Shown one piece after another: positions 22,042 through 32,530 of a stretch of 64,000 nucleotides of DNA. The notes beneath the pieces are model-generated. The model did no database searches, was not told where the DNA came from, and saw only the letters and a list, made by a program, of their open reading frames with translations. Position 1 is the first letter of the stretch, and every line of letters starts with the position of its first letter. This DNA comes from Arabidopsis thaliana (lineage: Eukaryota; Streptophyta; Magnoliopsida; Brassicales; Brassicaceae), in NCBI RefSeq assembly GCF_000001735.4, contig NC_003075.7, positions 9,053,001 to 9,117,000 of the forward strand, given 5' to 3'. A program made the translations under genes and the position numbers.

Positions 22042-24608
22042 TACCACAGGCTCTCCCAGCAACGCAGATCACAGACATTACTGATCACTCTGGCAGCGAA
22101 TGGGTCACAGACAGTGCTGCTACTGCTCACATCACCAACTCGCCACGTCATCTGCAACAGACAAAGTCCTATGCTGGTTCTGATTCTGTAATGGTTGGCA
22201 ATGGGAATTTTCTACCTATCACTCATACCGGTTCTACAAGTATTGGTTCTACTTCAGGTAAGCTTCATCTTAAAGATGTATTGGTTTGTCCTCTAATTAC
22301 TAAATCTTTGTTGTCTGTGTCAAAAGTCACAAAGGATTATCCCTGCATTTTTGAGTTTGATTGTGATGAAGTTCGTGTGCGTGATAAGGAAACCAAGAAG
22401 CTTCTTCTTCAGGGAAGTAATCGAGATGGACTCTATGTGCTGGATGAACCAAAGCTTCTGGTGTTCTACTCTTCTCGCCAAGTTGCAGCGTCTGATGAAG
22501 TTTGGCACAGACGGTTAGGACACCCAAATCCCCATGTTCTCCAGCAGCTATCCTCAACAAAGTCCATTCTTATTAATAAACACAGCAAGGCTATTTGTGA
22601 AGCATGTCAGTCTGGTAAAAGCTCAAGACTGTCATTCTCTGCATCATCTTTTGTTGCTAGTAGACCCTTAGAGAGAATTCATTGTGATCTCTGGGGTCCT
22701 TCTCCTGTTATGTCAGTTCAAGGATTCAGATACTATGTTATATTTATTGACAATTACTCTAGATATTGCTGGTTCTATCCTCTCAAGTTAAAGTCTGATT
22801 TCTACACAATCTTTGCAAAGTTTCAAGCTTTGGTTCAGAATCAGCTACAAAGCAAAATCTCAATTTTTCAATGTCATGGAGGGGGAGAATTCACCAGTAA
22901 GGTCTTTCTCAATCATCTTCAAGAACATGGGATTCAACAATACATCTCCTGTCCTTACACTCCCCAACAGAATGGTCTTGCTGAAAGAAAACACAGACAC
23001 ATTACTGATTTTGGTTTATCTATGCTTTTTCAAGGCAAAGTCCCTCAAAAACATTGGGTAGAAGCCTTTTATACTACAAACTTTCTCAGTAATCTGCTTC
23101 CTCATACTGCTCTTACTGATGCTAAAAGTCCTTTTGAGCTGTTAAACAAGAAGAAACCGGATTATCAGGCCTTGAGAATCTTTGGATGTGCTTGTTTTCC
23201 GACACTCCGAGATTATGCACAACACAAGTTTGATCCTAAGTCCTTAAAATGTGTGTTCTTGGGCTACAATGAAAAATATAAGGGCTACCGGTGTCTTCTT
23301 CCTACCACAGGCAGAGTCTACATAAGTCGTCATGTCATTTTTGATGAACACTCCTTCCCTTTCTCAGATACTTATATGCATCTGCAACCCACTGGTGTTA
23401 CACCTTTGCTCTCTGCCTGGCAACAAAGTTTTATGCCTCAGACAACTGCTTCTTCTACAGCCTCTGCAACTGCAACCTCTCCATTCAATGCTGCAGAGAT
23501 TCAGGTTTCTCCTGTGATTACCAGTAACAACAACACAGGCGCTTCAGTGTTAGAAAATGGTTCATCTCAGCTGCCTATACAGAATTCATCAGTCTTGTCT
23601 ACTGTGGCTAGTGAAGAGAGTTCTGAGTGTACGGAGAGCATCAATCTCTTACCTATTGGCAATAGCTCTTCTTCACTTGCTAACAGGACGGATAATGCTG
23701 ATACTTCTCCTCTTCAAGAAGCTGCAACAGAAACAAACAGCTCTACTGTGCAAGAAGCTGCAGAATCAACAACTAGCTCTACAATGCAAGAACCTGCTTC
23801 AAATCAGTCTACTCATCCAATGATAACACGGTCTAAGAAAGGTATTACAAAGCCTAATCCACGGTATGGACTTCTTACACACAAAGTTAAATATGCAGAA
23901 CCAAAAACGGTTACAGAAGCTCTTAAACACCCGGGATGGACTGCTGCAATGCATGAAGAGTATGATAATTGTACAGAAGCACAAACGTGGAGTCTAGTTC
24001 CGTATACTTCTGATATGAATGTCCTTGGAAGTAAATGGGTGTTTCGAACCAAGTTAAATGCAGATGGGTCTTTGGACAAGTTAAAAGCTCGCTTGGTTGC
24101 AAAAGGATTTGATCAAGAAGAGGGAATTGATTACTTAGAAACATACAGCCATGTGGTAAGGTCTGCAACAGTCAGAATGGTGCTTCATGTTGCAACAGTC
24201 ATGGACTGGGAAGTGAAACAAATGGATGTGAAGAATGCATTTCTTCATGGGGACCTCACTGAAACTGTTTACATGCTTCAACCAGCTGGCTTTGTGAATA
24301 AGGAAAAACCTACTCATGTCTGCCATCTACATAAAGCTCTTTATGGTTTAAAACAGGCTCCTCGGGCTTGGTTTGACAAATTTAGCAATTACTTGCTTGA
24401 ATTTGGTTTCAACTGCAGTATTAAAGATCCATCTCTGTTCATTTATTTAAAAGGGAATGATCTTATACTCTTACTTCTTTATGTTGATGACATGGTTTTA
24501 ACAGGTAGTAACTCTGCAACTATGATCAAGCTGCTTGAGGATTTGAATACACAATTTCGTATGAAAGATCTTGGGCAAATGCATTATTTTCTTGGGACAC
24601 AAGCTTAA
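22042..24608 (+). CDS. copia pol, segment B: protease to reverse transcriptase
   Basis: Same domains and residues as segment A, from the protease motif through YVDDM. Sequence beyond the duplicated block (24621 onward) carries the rest of pol. Fossil; no functional claim is made. Confidence 0.85.
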
Positions 24609-24620
24609 TTTCACGAGAAT
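22042..24620 (+). repeat. Duplicated pol segment, copy B (2579 bp)
   Basis: Repeat of 17313-19891 in the same orientation. Unlike copy A it continues without interruption into the RNase H region. Confidence 0.9.
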
Positions 24621-24674
24621 GGCCTATTTCTATCTCAGCAGAAGTATGCTGAAGACCTTCTCACCATTGCAGCA

Positions 24675-25488
24675 ATGGACGAATGCTCCCCAATGCCAAC
24701 TCCACTGCCACTTCAGCTTCACAAAGTTCCTCATCAAGAAGAACTCTTTGCTAATCCAACTTATTTCCGGAGTCTTGCAGGGAAACTTCAGTACTTGACA
24801 TTGACAAGGCCGGATCTTCAGTTTTCTGTAAACTTTGTGTGCCAAAAGATGCATCAACCAACAGTTTCAGATTACAATCTTCTCAAGCGGATTCTTCGGT
24901 ATGTCAAAGGAACTCTATCAATGGGAATCCACTTCTCCAAGCACTCTGATTTCCAGCTCCGGGTTTACACTGAAAAAGACCCTGCTTTTAGTCTTCGTGC
25001 TTACAGTGATAGTGACTGGGGTGGTTGTAAAGATACTCGTCGTTCCACAGGAGGCTATTGCACATTTCTTGGCACTAACCTCATCTCCTGGTCGTCTAAG
25101 AAGCAGCCGACTGTTTCTCGAAGCTCGACTGAAGCAGAATATCGATCACTCTCAGAAACAGCTCAGGAAATGACTTGGATCTGTCATTTACTTCGAGAGC
25201 TTGGCATACCTCTTCCTGTCACACCCGAGCTCTATGGAGACAACTTATCTTCTGTGTACCTTACTGCCAATCCTGCCTTCCACGCTCGTAGCAAACACTT
25301 TGAATTCGACTATCATTATGTCCGTGAAAGAGTCGCCTTGGGATCTTTGGTCGTGAAACACATTCCTGCTCATCAACAAATTGTTGACATCTTCACGAAG
25401 TCTTTGCCTTATGAAGCTTTCTGTAATCTCAGGTTCAAACTTGGTGTGGATTTACCACCCACACCGCGTTTGAGGGGGAGTACTAGAC
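24675..25488 (+). CDS. copia pol 3' part: end of RT and RNase H
   Basis: Contains the RT thumb (YFRSLAGKLQYLTLTRPDLQ) and the copia RNase H signature (YSDSDWGGCKDTRRSTGGYC, SSTEAEYRSL), ending just before the polypurine tract. Confidence 0.85.
25469..25480 (+). other. Polypurine tract
   Basis: TTTGAGGGGGAG sits immediately before the 3' LTR, the normal position of the plus-strand primer in copia elements. It fixes the LTR's left border. Confidence 0.85.
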
Positions 25489-25896
25489 CACTGCTCCAAA
25501 ACGACATCACTCCTGCAAGTGGACCTGCAACAGAAACAAAAGTGTTGGGCCAAAACACACTTAAGCCCAAACCATTTAAGTTTAAGACGGAAACGACGAC
25601 GTCCAGCTCTCAACGTTCGTCTTCAATGTTCCTGCAAAAAAGACAAAGGAAATAGAGAAACAGAGATGACGAAAGCAAAAGCTTGTACGGAGACGACCAA
25701 GCTTTCAAACCAATTCTCAGCCCTTGATGGGTTAGAGACAACAGGATGAAGACACCTGTAAGGGTTTAGCTAGGGTTTCAGTTCTCAAGTGTTCTTGTAT
25801 AAAAGCTAAAGCTTGAGCCGCTTGTAAAACTCTTAAGAATGAATGAAATCTGAAAGTTAAGTTACAAAGCTTCTCATAGATTCATAAATCTCTTCA
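25481..25896 (+). repeat. 3' LTR of the copia element
   Basis: 416 bp, from TACTAGACC to CTCTTCA, followed directly by the GAAGT target duplication. It differs from the 5' LTR by about two substitutions (both C to T) and one homopolymer base. Confidence 0.93.
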
Positions 25897-25901
25897 GAAG
25901 T
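25897..25901. repeat. Target site duplication, right (GAAGT)
   Basis: Pairs with 15936-15940. Confidence 0.9.
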
Positions 25902-26689
25902 GGCCGTTTGTTATAACTTATTATGACTCTGTACAAGGAGCATTTTATCAGTTCTGCTTTAATATATACTAGATGATCACCCGCGCTACACCGCAGGTTT
26001 TTTGGATTTTTTTGTATTGTTTAATTTAAATATAAATTTTATTTATCTAATCGTTCACTCATGCAATAAATAATTACTTTTAGTATTAAAAATATTTTTT
26101 CCTAATAACATTCTCAACAATGCATCATACATATAATTCATAAATCATGTTTGTATTAAACCAATTTAAGAGAGGGTAGTGTTGGATTCTAGAAACCTAA
26201 AAATTTGATGATGGAACTCTTTACGTATTTTTCACCCTCAGAGATTTATTATATAAATATCCATTTAAGAGAATAATTAACTCAAATCATTAAGTAATCC
26301 ACGACTATTATACACTCATACTTTGAGTTTGGATTACAAAAAAATCATTAACCTATAAATTAGAAGTTGAAGAGCTTACATTAATTATTTAATAGACACA
26401 TGGCAAATGCTAAAGTGATGATGTGTCAATCTTATGAAAAGAGTTGGCCAACTTTCATATATATGATTTCGTCTAAATAATAAGATTTTATATATACAAT
26501 TGAGAATAATTGAACAATTATGTTTTTTTTGTTGCTAAGAGAGTGAATCTAAGATGAAAGTTTAGGTGTTACTTTGTTAGAATAATAGAAGACCTTAAGG
26601 GTTTGAACCTTGCCAAATATCATTAATTGAATTATAACGATGGGATTTAAATATACGTTTATAGAATATGAGATAGATAACAATAAGGC
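25902..26689. other. AT-rich spacer with a Helitron/ATREP-like end motif
   Basis: At about 25966-26000 the motif ACTAGATGATCACCCGCGCTACACCGCAGG closely resembles the one at 58578-58604 and the GC-rich terminal motifs of Arabidopsis Helitron-like repeats (key shared part: CTAGAT, then two copies of CCGC around CTACAC). No gene is seen in the rest. Confidence 0.4.
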
Positions 26690-27140
26690 ACAACATGCCT
26701 TTACAAACTCACTAAAAATGGAGCAATACTAGAGGGGATGCCAATTTTTAATCATAAGTAGAACCAAGCTTGAAGAATCGACTTGGCTAGAGCATATCAG
26801 CAAGTTGACCGTCAGATGATATAACGTGAGAGACTTGCATTGTGCCACCTTAAACTTTCACCTGAATAAAATGGAAAGGCAATATATATGTTTCAAATGA
26901 TACACAAAATTAGTTTTTTGAGAGATAATTGGCACCATGCATTGTCATAAAAGTTAATGGAACTAGCAAGAAAATTGGCTATAAAGCGATATACTTTGCC
27001 TCAGTGAAGGAGTGAGCAATATGTTTTTTGCTACTTGAAGACCAAAATATTGGATACTTTCCGAGGTCAACAATGTATGCACCAACGAGGCCGCCACTAA
27101 ACATCTGAGTATGGATACAGTGAGCGAAGAATTATGAGGC
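26690..27140 (-). mobile_element. Old copia fossil (RNase H region)
   Basis: On the minus strand the block at about 26980-27085 reads like the copia RNase H core (FWSSSKKHIAHSFTEAKYIA), and 26740-26830 like the C-terminal end of pol. It is short, has several breaks and no LTRs that I can see. Clearly older than, and of a different lineage from, the copia element next to it. Confidence 0.6.
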
Positions 27141-27609
27141 CATGATTAAACGGTGCAAGCAAGGGACCAAAACACACGTTTGATATATAGCGTCCCAATG
27201 TGTATTTGTCGGTTAGTGAATAAATTGGGAGAGTTTAGTTCACTAACCATAAAATACTATATCTAATAGTGTAATAGCAAAATTCTGAAGACTCTCAATT
27301 GCGGCTCGATATTCTATTGTATCATGGAGGGCCAAACTCATGTACCATATGGATGTCAGTTCGGCCTTGCATTGATCAGCTGGGTGCAAGCTAAGGAGGT
27401 ACTTATTTTTTTGTGAGGTAAACACTAGCAGAGGTGCAAGTGAACTCTATTTCAAGAATGTACAAGAAATCGCCAAGATCCTTTATAAAGAAGATAATGC
27501 TTGTGATTTCTTTTGTTTTTTACTTCGTAAATGATCATACATAAGATATAAGGATATGATGTTTACAGGAGTTAAGCCATACAATTTCGAGAGAAAAGCA
27601 TATTAGATT
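27141..27609. other. Intergenic, no recognised content
   Basis: A 60-codon minus-strand open stretch (27243-27425) shows no motif. It may be a continuation of the old copia remnant. Confidence 0.4.
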
Positions 27610-27839
27610 ACATACTAGCATTAACACCGTAACATGTTATCTTAGGTAAGCTTCAAATTATATTGCTTTTAATACATAGCAGACCCCAACACTTGGTAGT
27701 GATCTAAACCTTATTTTAAGTAGCAAACACATATGTCTTGGTTTGCACATTTCCCGAAGGCAGAAATAAATACTATATCATACATAATTAGCTTCTTATA
27801 ATTAATTGCATTTTCAACATAAATTGCATTTTATCCCCC

Positions 27840-28251
27840 TTAATTACGAAATTCCTTTATAAGAACCCCTCCATAGAGCTGAACCGCCTTATCGCAGTTA
27901 ATAGCCCGTTCTTGTGGCCTCTCAAAGCGGTCAACATGGCCAATAAAAGGACGAGCACCACTGAAGTATTGAATACGATCCGTGGGATGATAAACCACCG
28001 GTTTTACAATAGTTGACTCATATGAAAACTGAGAAATGACTCGGCGAGCAGTAATATCTAGTTGCCTCTTTTACAGTATAAGATTTTGGACCACCATATT
28101 CGTATGAATTTTGGTTAAAATACGAAGGAAACTCGTTTCTAGGAACATATGGTTTAGGGGTAAGTTTATGAGACTTACCATACATGTTATCGACTATTTC
28201 AAAAGCCTTTTGGGCAATTCTTGTATTCCTATCATTTTGAGCCATTGCCAA
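27840..28251 (-). pseudogene. Small protein of unknown function, family member 3 (frameshifted)
   Basis: It starts MAMAQNDRNTRIAQKAFEIVD and follows family member 1 through YEYGGPKSYTVKEAT, then loses frame at about 28020-28060. The C-terminal block reappears in another frame at 27840-28020 (ESTIVKPVVYHPTDRIQYF, then LYGGVLIKEFRN and a stop). One small indel is enough to explain it, so it is either a recent pseudogene or a sequence error. As it stands it would make a 77-residue truncated protein. The 3' flank at 27610-27839 is conserved with members 1 and 2. Confidence 0.7.
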
Positions 28252-30300
28252 GGAAGAACAAAAAAGAGAAGAAAGGTGTTTTTGTCTTAGTGTTATCTTT
28301 GTTTCTTCGGTTTTAGTTTGCTTTGGGAAACAAAGCCAATGAGCTTCCTTATATAAGAAAAGGATAATGAACCTACGTACTCATCTGTTGACTTATCTTT
28401 TAGGAATTATCCCTTCACTTTACATGTAGTCTTTTTTTTTGTCTAAATATTTAATTCATTAATCAAAAGAGGATGTACAAAGATTTTTTTTTTTATATGT
28501 ACAAAGTTACATAGTCATTTTTATTAGATTATCCCTTTTTTTAGTGGTTAATTGAACATAAACTTAAATTTGACATTACAAAGGGGTCCTTTTTTCCCAA
28601 ACAAATACTGTTTCGGTAAAGGAAGACAAGAATAGACAGTATATGTAGTAGATATAAATCTGACATTAAATTCCTTTTGACCCAAAAAAATGAACATTGT
28701 ATTACTTTATAAAGAATTAAGACAGTAGTAGGCGGTAGTGGCGACACCAATTTGCTTCTCATGGTACGACATATATATCTTGTCCGCATTTGACTTATCG
28801 ATATCAGAGAGTCATCACGGAACCATGTTCACTCTTAAAAATAGGGGGTTAAATAAGCGGATCCTTCACAATAAATTAGTTCAGTTCTATAGAGGCCTAA
28901 TTTAGTTTGTTTTTATTGGTGGTTGAATCATCTACCTTATGCAAATTATTTCAAAGCAAATGGTGTTTCCCCACTACAAGCAAATTCAACCATTCATAGG
29001 TTCTTGAAAATTTGATCCGAAGAGTAACCATGCGATGAATGTATTTTTTTAGAATTAACAAAAGACTAATAAATCAAATTTAAATGAAAGAAATTGCTCA
29101 AATATTATAAATTTCATGTTTGACAATTGATTATTCATATTCTTAAAAAAAAATAATAGGATAGTATAGTATAAAATTATAAATTATTTGAGTTGTTAAT
29201 TATAAATTATTTCGAAACGTTAGTTGTTCTGAAAATGATCTCTTAAATCTACGTAACTATCAATATTGACTCTATTTTTAATAGAGTCATAAGATTAGTT
29301 TAAAACGAATTATTTCAGCAAGAAAAACATTTTCCACAAATATGTAATAAAACTATGAAAGGCCCTAATCGTATTAAGAAAACAGATTTGAAATTATTTA
29401 ACAAGAAAAAACGTTTATGATTTCTGTTCCTAAAATATTCTCTTCAATTTTGGAGAGAAATGTTTTTGTTTTATAATCATCAAATGGTAAGCTTTTAAGA
29501 ATAATGTAGGGTCCTAATATCTGTCTAAAAATTGAAATATATATGGTGAAAATTTGGAGGAATAAAGAGAAATATCATTCTTTCTTATATTTTTTGAAAC
29601 GGCATGGGATGCTAAATGAAGTCTATACTCTATACATCAAGGATAAGCAATGTTGAGGAATAATAGAAGAAATTAACGGGATGCTAAATGGGAAGAAATA
29701 ATAGAGAATATAACAATGAGACCACTGGTCTTTTTTGCCTAGTGCAATTAACTTTCGCAAAATAGATTCCCTATCACCAAATTTGCATATATACTTCCAT
29801 TACACGTTTCATGCCTATGTAGACTGTTAGGATTACAAAGTCCAACAAAGTATCTTTTTAATTAAAAGTGCAGAGTCGAAGTAGCAGAGAGAGGAGATAC
29901 GGCTCCACTCTATCTTCTCATTCCTCTAATAATATTTACGCCACATTAGGCCACAAATATTTCCACGCATCTCAATACATAAAATTAAGGAAAATAAAAT
30001 TACGTACAACCTTCATTTTGTAAGAATTTACATCTCACTAATCATTTATACTATAAATCATATCATAAAATTCCCTTATAAGTATCAATTCCTCTATTTT
30101 TTTGCCATGATTTATTATATATTATATTCTATTTATACGATTTAATTAGTAATAATAAATATATACTTCTAGAATTTTTTTATATAATTCGAGAACCAAA
30201 AAGAGTACACATTTGTAATTTATTGTTCTTACATTATTATGAAAACTTTTTTTTTAGATTAATTTAAAGAGACGAGTTAGAGTAGGGCTTATAAACAAAT
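28252..30300. other. Long AT-rich intergenic region
   Basis: No gene seen. The first 100 bp are the promoter side of family member 3 and match the family (TTTGTTTCTTCGGTTTTAGT). The remainder is poly-A/T rich; a minus-strand open stretch at 28541-28789 has no motif. Confidence 0.5.
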
Positions 30301-30321
30301 ATAAAACAAAACAGGTCGTTT

Positions 30322-30393
30322 AGGCCCATTTATTTGTTAAGGAAACGGGTACCGCGAGAAACTAGGGGGAAAGTGATAGACCAAAAACCCTAA
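30322..30393 (+). promoter_or_regulatory. Ribosomal-protein type promoter: site II element and telo box
   Basis: AGGCCCA (30322-30328) is a site II element in reverse, and AAACCCTAA (30385-30393) is a telo box. This pair is characteristic of plant ribosomal protein and translation genes. They lie 90-160 bp upstream of the eL19-like ATG, so the promoter architecture of the parent gene appears to be kept. Confidence 0.6.
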
Positions 30394-30481
30394 ATCTATT
30401 ATAATCACTCTTTTATAAGTAGTCCATTTATTTCACCGCCGAATATGACAAAGAGGTGGAGCTAGGTCAAGGAGATAAGAA

Positions 30482-31103
30482 ATGGTGTCGATCCATTTCC
30501 ACTCACGCTCTCGTGCAAGGAGAAAGTGTCGTCACACTGGTTACGGTAAGTCCGAATGAAAATGAGTATCCAATAATCTTTGATAGGTCTCTTCATTTTG
30601 GTACTTTAATAAACAGTTTGTCTTCGGTACTACTCTAGTTTTTTGGACTGCAACGTACTCTGGTTTGGTGGTACTGTAATATTATTTATGATCGATGAAA
30701 ATTATTTAGAAAGTTTTTCTGGTTTTCAGGTAAGGATACAATGGAGGCTTTGCGCCGAATAATGAAACGTTTGACGAGAAGGCTGAAAATGTTAAAACGC
30801 TTGCTAAAAAAGTTCTGTTGGAACAAGAAGATCGACAAGCTTGTGTACTACCATGACATGTTCATGAAGGTGAAAGGAAAAGTTTACAAGAACAAGTGTG
30901 TTCTTATGGAAAGCATGCACAAGTCTAGCAGGGAGAGAAAGTTTTCCGGAAGCGAGATGCGTTTGGCTCTGGTAACAATAAAATCATGTTTTATTAAAAT
31001 CTGTTCTGTATTTATTTTTGTATTCTTTGTTAGTTTGGGTGATTATATTTTGGTCATCTCACAGGAGCCTGAAGGAGAGAAGACTGCATCAGCACCTCAA
31101 TAA
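30482..31103 (+). CDS. Shortened eL19 (RPL19) family ribosomal protein
   Basis: Three exons, 30482-30545, 30730-30971 and 31065-31103, with GT/AG borders, give 114 residues. It opens MVS as eL19 does, but then jumps directly to HSRSRARRK, so about 55 N-terminal residues are missing. The central part matches eL19 well ([33 protein letters not shown]), and the basic C-terminal helix is shortened. Normal plant eL19 has about 210 residues. The gene is expected to bind 25S rRNA if expressed, but it has lost much of the globular domain, so a role in the ribosome is doubtful. The intact splice sites and retained promoter argue against a processed pseudogene. I recall At4g16030. Confidence 0.7.
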
Positions 31104-32124
31104 GAAGAGTAAGAAACCCATCTTCGCATGGTGCATGTTCTTGGTCTGCGGTTAAGCAAAGAAGATGAGCTTTCCTAAAAAATGTTAAAGATCTCGATAT
31201 CTTAGTGTTGACGGGGTCCTTCATCCTTGGTACTCATTGTGAACCCAAAAGAAACCACAATGTGTTCCTCTACTTGATTCATCCGATCATTTTCACCAGC
31301 TTTCTTTCTTCATAAGGCGTTGAAGAGAGAAATATATATCCGATTCATTGGTCTTCTTTCTTTTTCGGCTCTAACGAAACCAAGAAGATTTGTTGTTTAA
31401 AGGATGAAGATTCTGGAGTTCTTAGGTAAAGCGTTGTGGCTTCAATTGACGACGACTTTTCGGCCTACTGGTTTGAAGCTCTGTGACATCGGAGAACGAT
31501 GCCGGCGATCTACCGCTTCCGGCAATCTACCGCTTCTCTTACGCGTGTTTTTGCTTTCTTTAGGAGGTGACAATTGCCTGTGTGCTGTCTTGCTTATCTC
31601 ATCCATGACGGTTTATTGTATTAGAGTTAATTTGTTTCTGTTGTTAGACTTAATTTGTTTTTTTTGGGCTTTGTTTAATTTGATTGTTTTCAAATAAAAA
31701 GATGAATGTTCAGCGTTATAAAAAAAAACATGTACATATAGTACTCTTTCTCCACATTTACTGCTCATAATGTCCACAGCTTTTGGCAAAGGTATCAAGT
31801 ATAGTTTGGACATCTCCACACTAACCAAAAGTAAACCCGTGACACATTTTGAAAGAAAATAAAAACATGGAAGAAATGGAATGATTATTAGGAAACATGG
31901 CACAAATGGCAAAATTCCACACAAAAAAATTAAAAAAACAAAGGTATTATAGTATATATTGTAGTTTATATATAGAATATCATCCATTTTTTGTTTTTTA
32001 ATTTTATTTTTATTGGTTAGTTTTGCAAATTTCCTATACTAGTTTTAAATTTCAAACAAATAAGAAAATAAAAACATCACCAATGATCTAACTTTAAAAT
32101 TCAAAAAAAAATAAAAATGGATTG
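31104..32124. other. 3' flank of eL19-like gene and spacer
   Basis: Includes an unrecognised 97-codon open frame at 31404-31697 with no start-context or domain support. The rest is AT-rich. Confidence 0.45.
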
Positions 32125-32530
32125 CAATATTCAGTCGTCGACTAAATAAATTTCAAGTTTATTTACTTACAGCCATGTTGGTTTATTATTTACAAAATAA
32201 CCTTTATTAAAAACTAAAAACTATATATATGCATCGATATTTAGGAGAATCTTAATGTTAATAATCATTATAACTTCACTATATTATATTCCATCTTCCT
32301 CTCCTTTCTTCACTGCATCCTTCGCCTGATGGTGGATTTACCATCGTTTTTGTCGACTGTCAATCGATCACAATAAGCCCACCGTTTGTGATACTCATTT
32401 TTGGCATATCCGGAGATTTCGTCTTCATGGAGATAAATTCAGGGGGTTTGTACTTCCTGACGTCTGGTAGGGTCGGAGGCTTCATTAGAGGAAGCATTGG
32501 AGTGATCTTATGGGCCACTGTGTCTAAATG
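32125..32530 (-). pseudogene. Micro-ORF family, unit 1 (interrupted)
   Basis: On the minus strand an ATG at 32428 opens MKTKSPDMPKMSITNGG and stops after 22 codons (32360). The in-frame continuation still resembles units 2 and 3. The left (3') flank, about 32125-32300, shares TGCAATATTCAGTC, AAATAAATTT and TATATATGCAT with units 2 and 3, and the upstream side (GTTTGTACT, GGCTTCATTAGAGGAAG) matches unit 2. Probably a dead member. Confidence 0.55.

Larger units (their letters stand above)
15941..25896 (+). mobile_element. Ty1/copia LTR retrotransposon carrying a captured host DC1 gene
   Basis: A single element of 9956 bp: LTR, primer binding site, gag, pol segment A, DC1 gene segment, pol segment B (a repeat of A), RNase H and polypurine tract, LTR. 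Domain order protease-integrase-RT-RNase H makes it copia. Without the extra DC1 and the repeated pol segment it would be about 5.2 kb, normal for Arabidopsis copia. The LTRs differ at about three positions in 415, so the insertion is young (a few hundred thousand years at usual plant rates). The gag-pol region is broken by the rearrangement plus about one further lesion, so it looks non-autonomous. I cannot assign the ATCOPIA family. Confidence 0.93.

Noticed and set aside
17309-24608. Two separate copia insertions side by side
   Set aside because: Only one pair of LTRs, one primer binding site, one polypurine tract and one target duplication exist; the second pol copy has no gag or LTR before it. 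A single rearranged element explains it better.
31404-31697. 97-codon open frame
   Set aside because: No recognisable motif, and its C-terminal half is simple Leu/Phe-rich AT-driven sequence.
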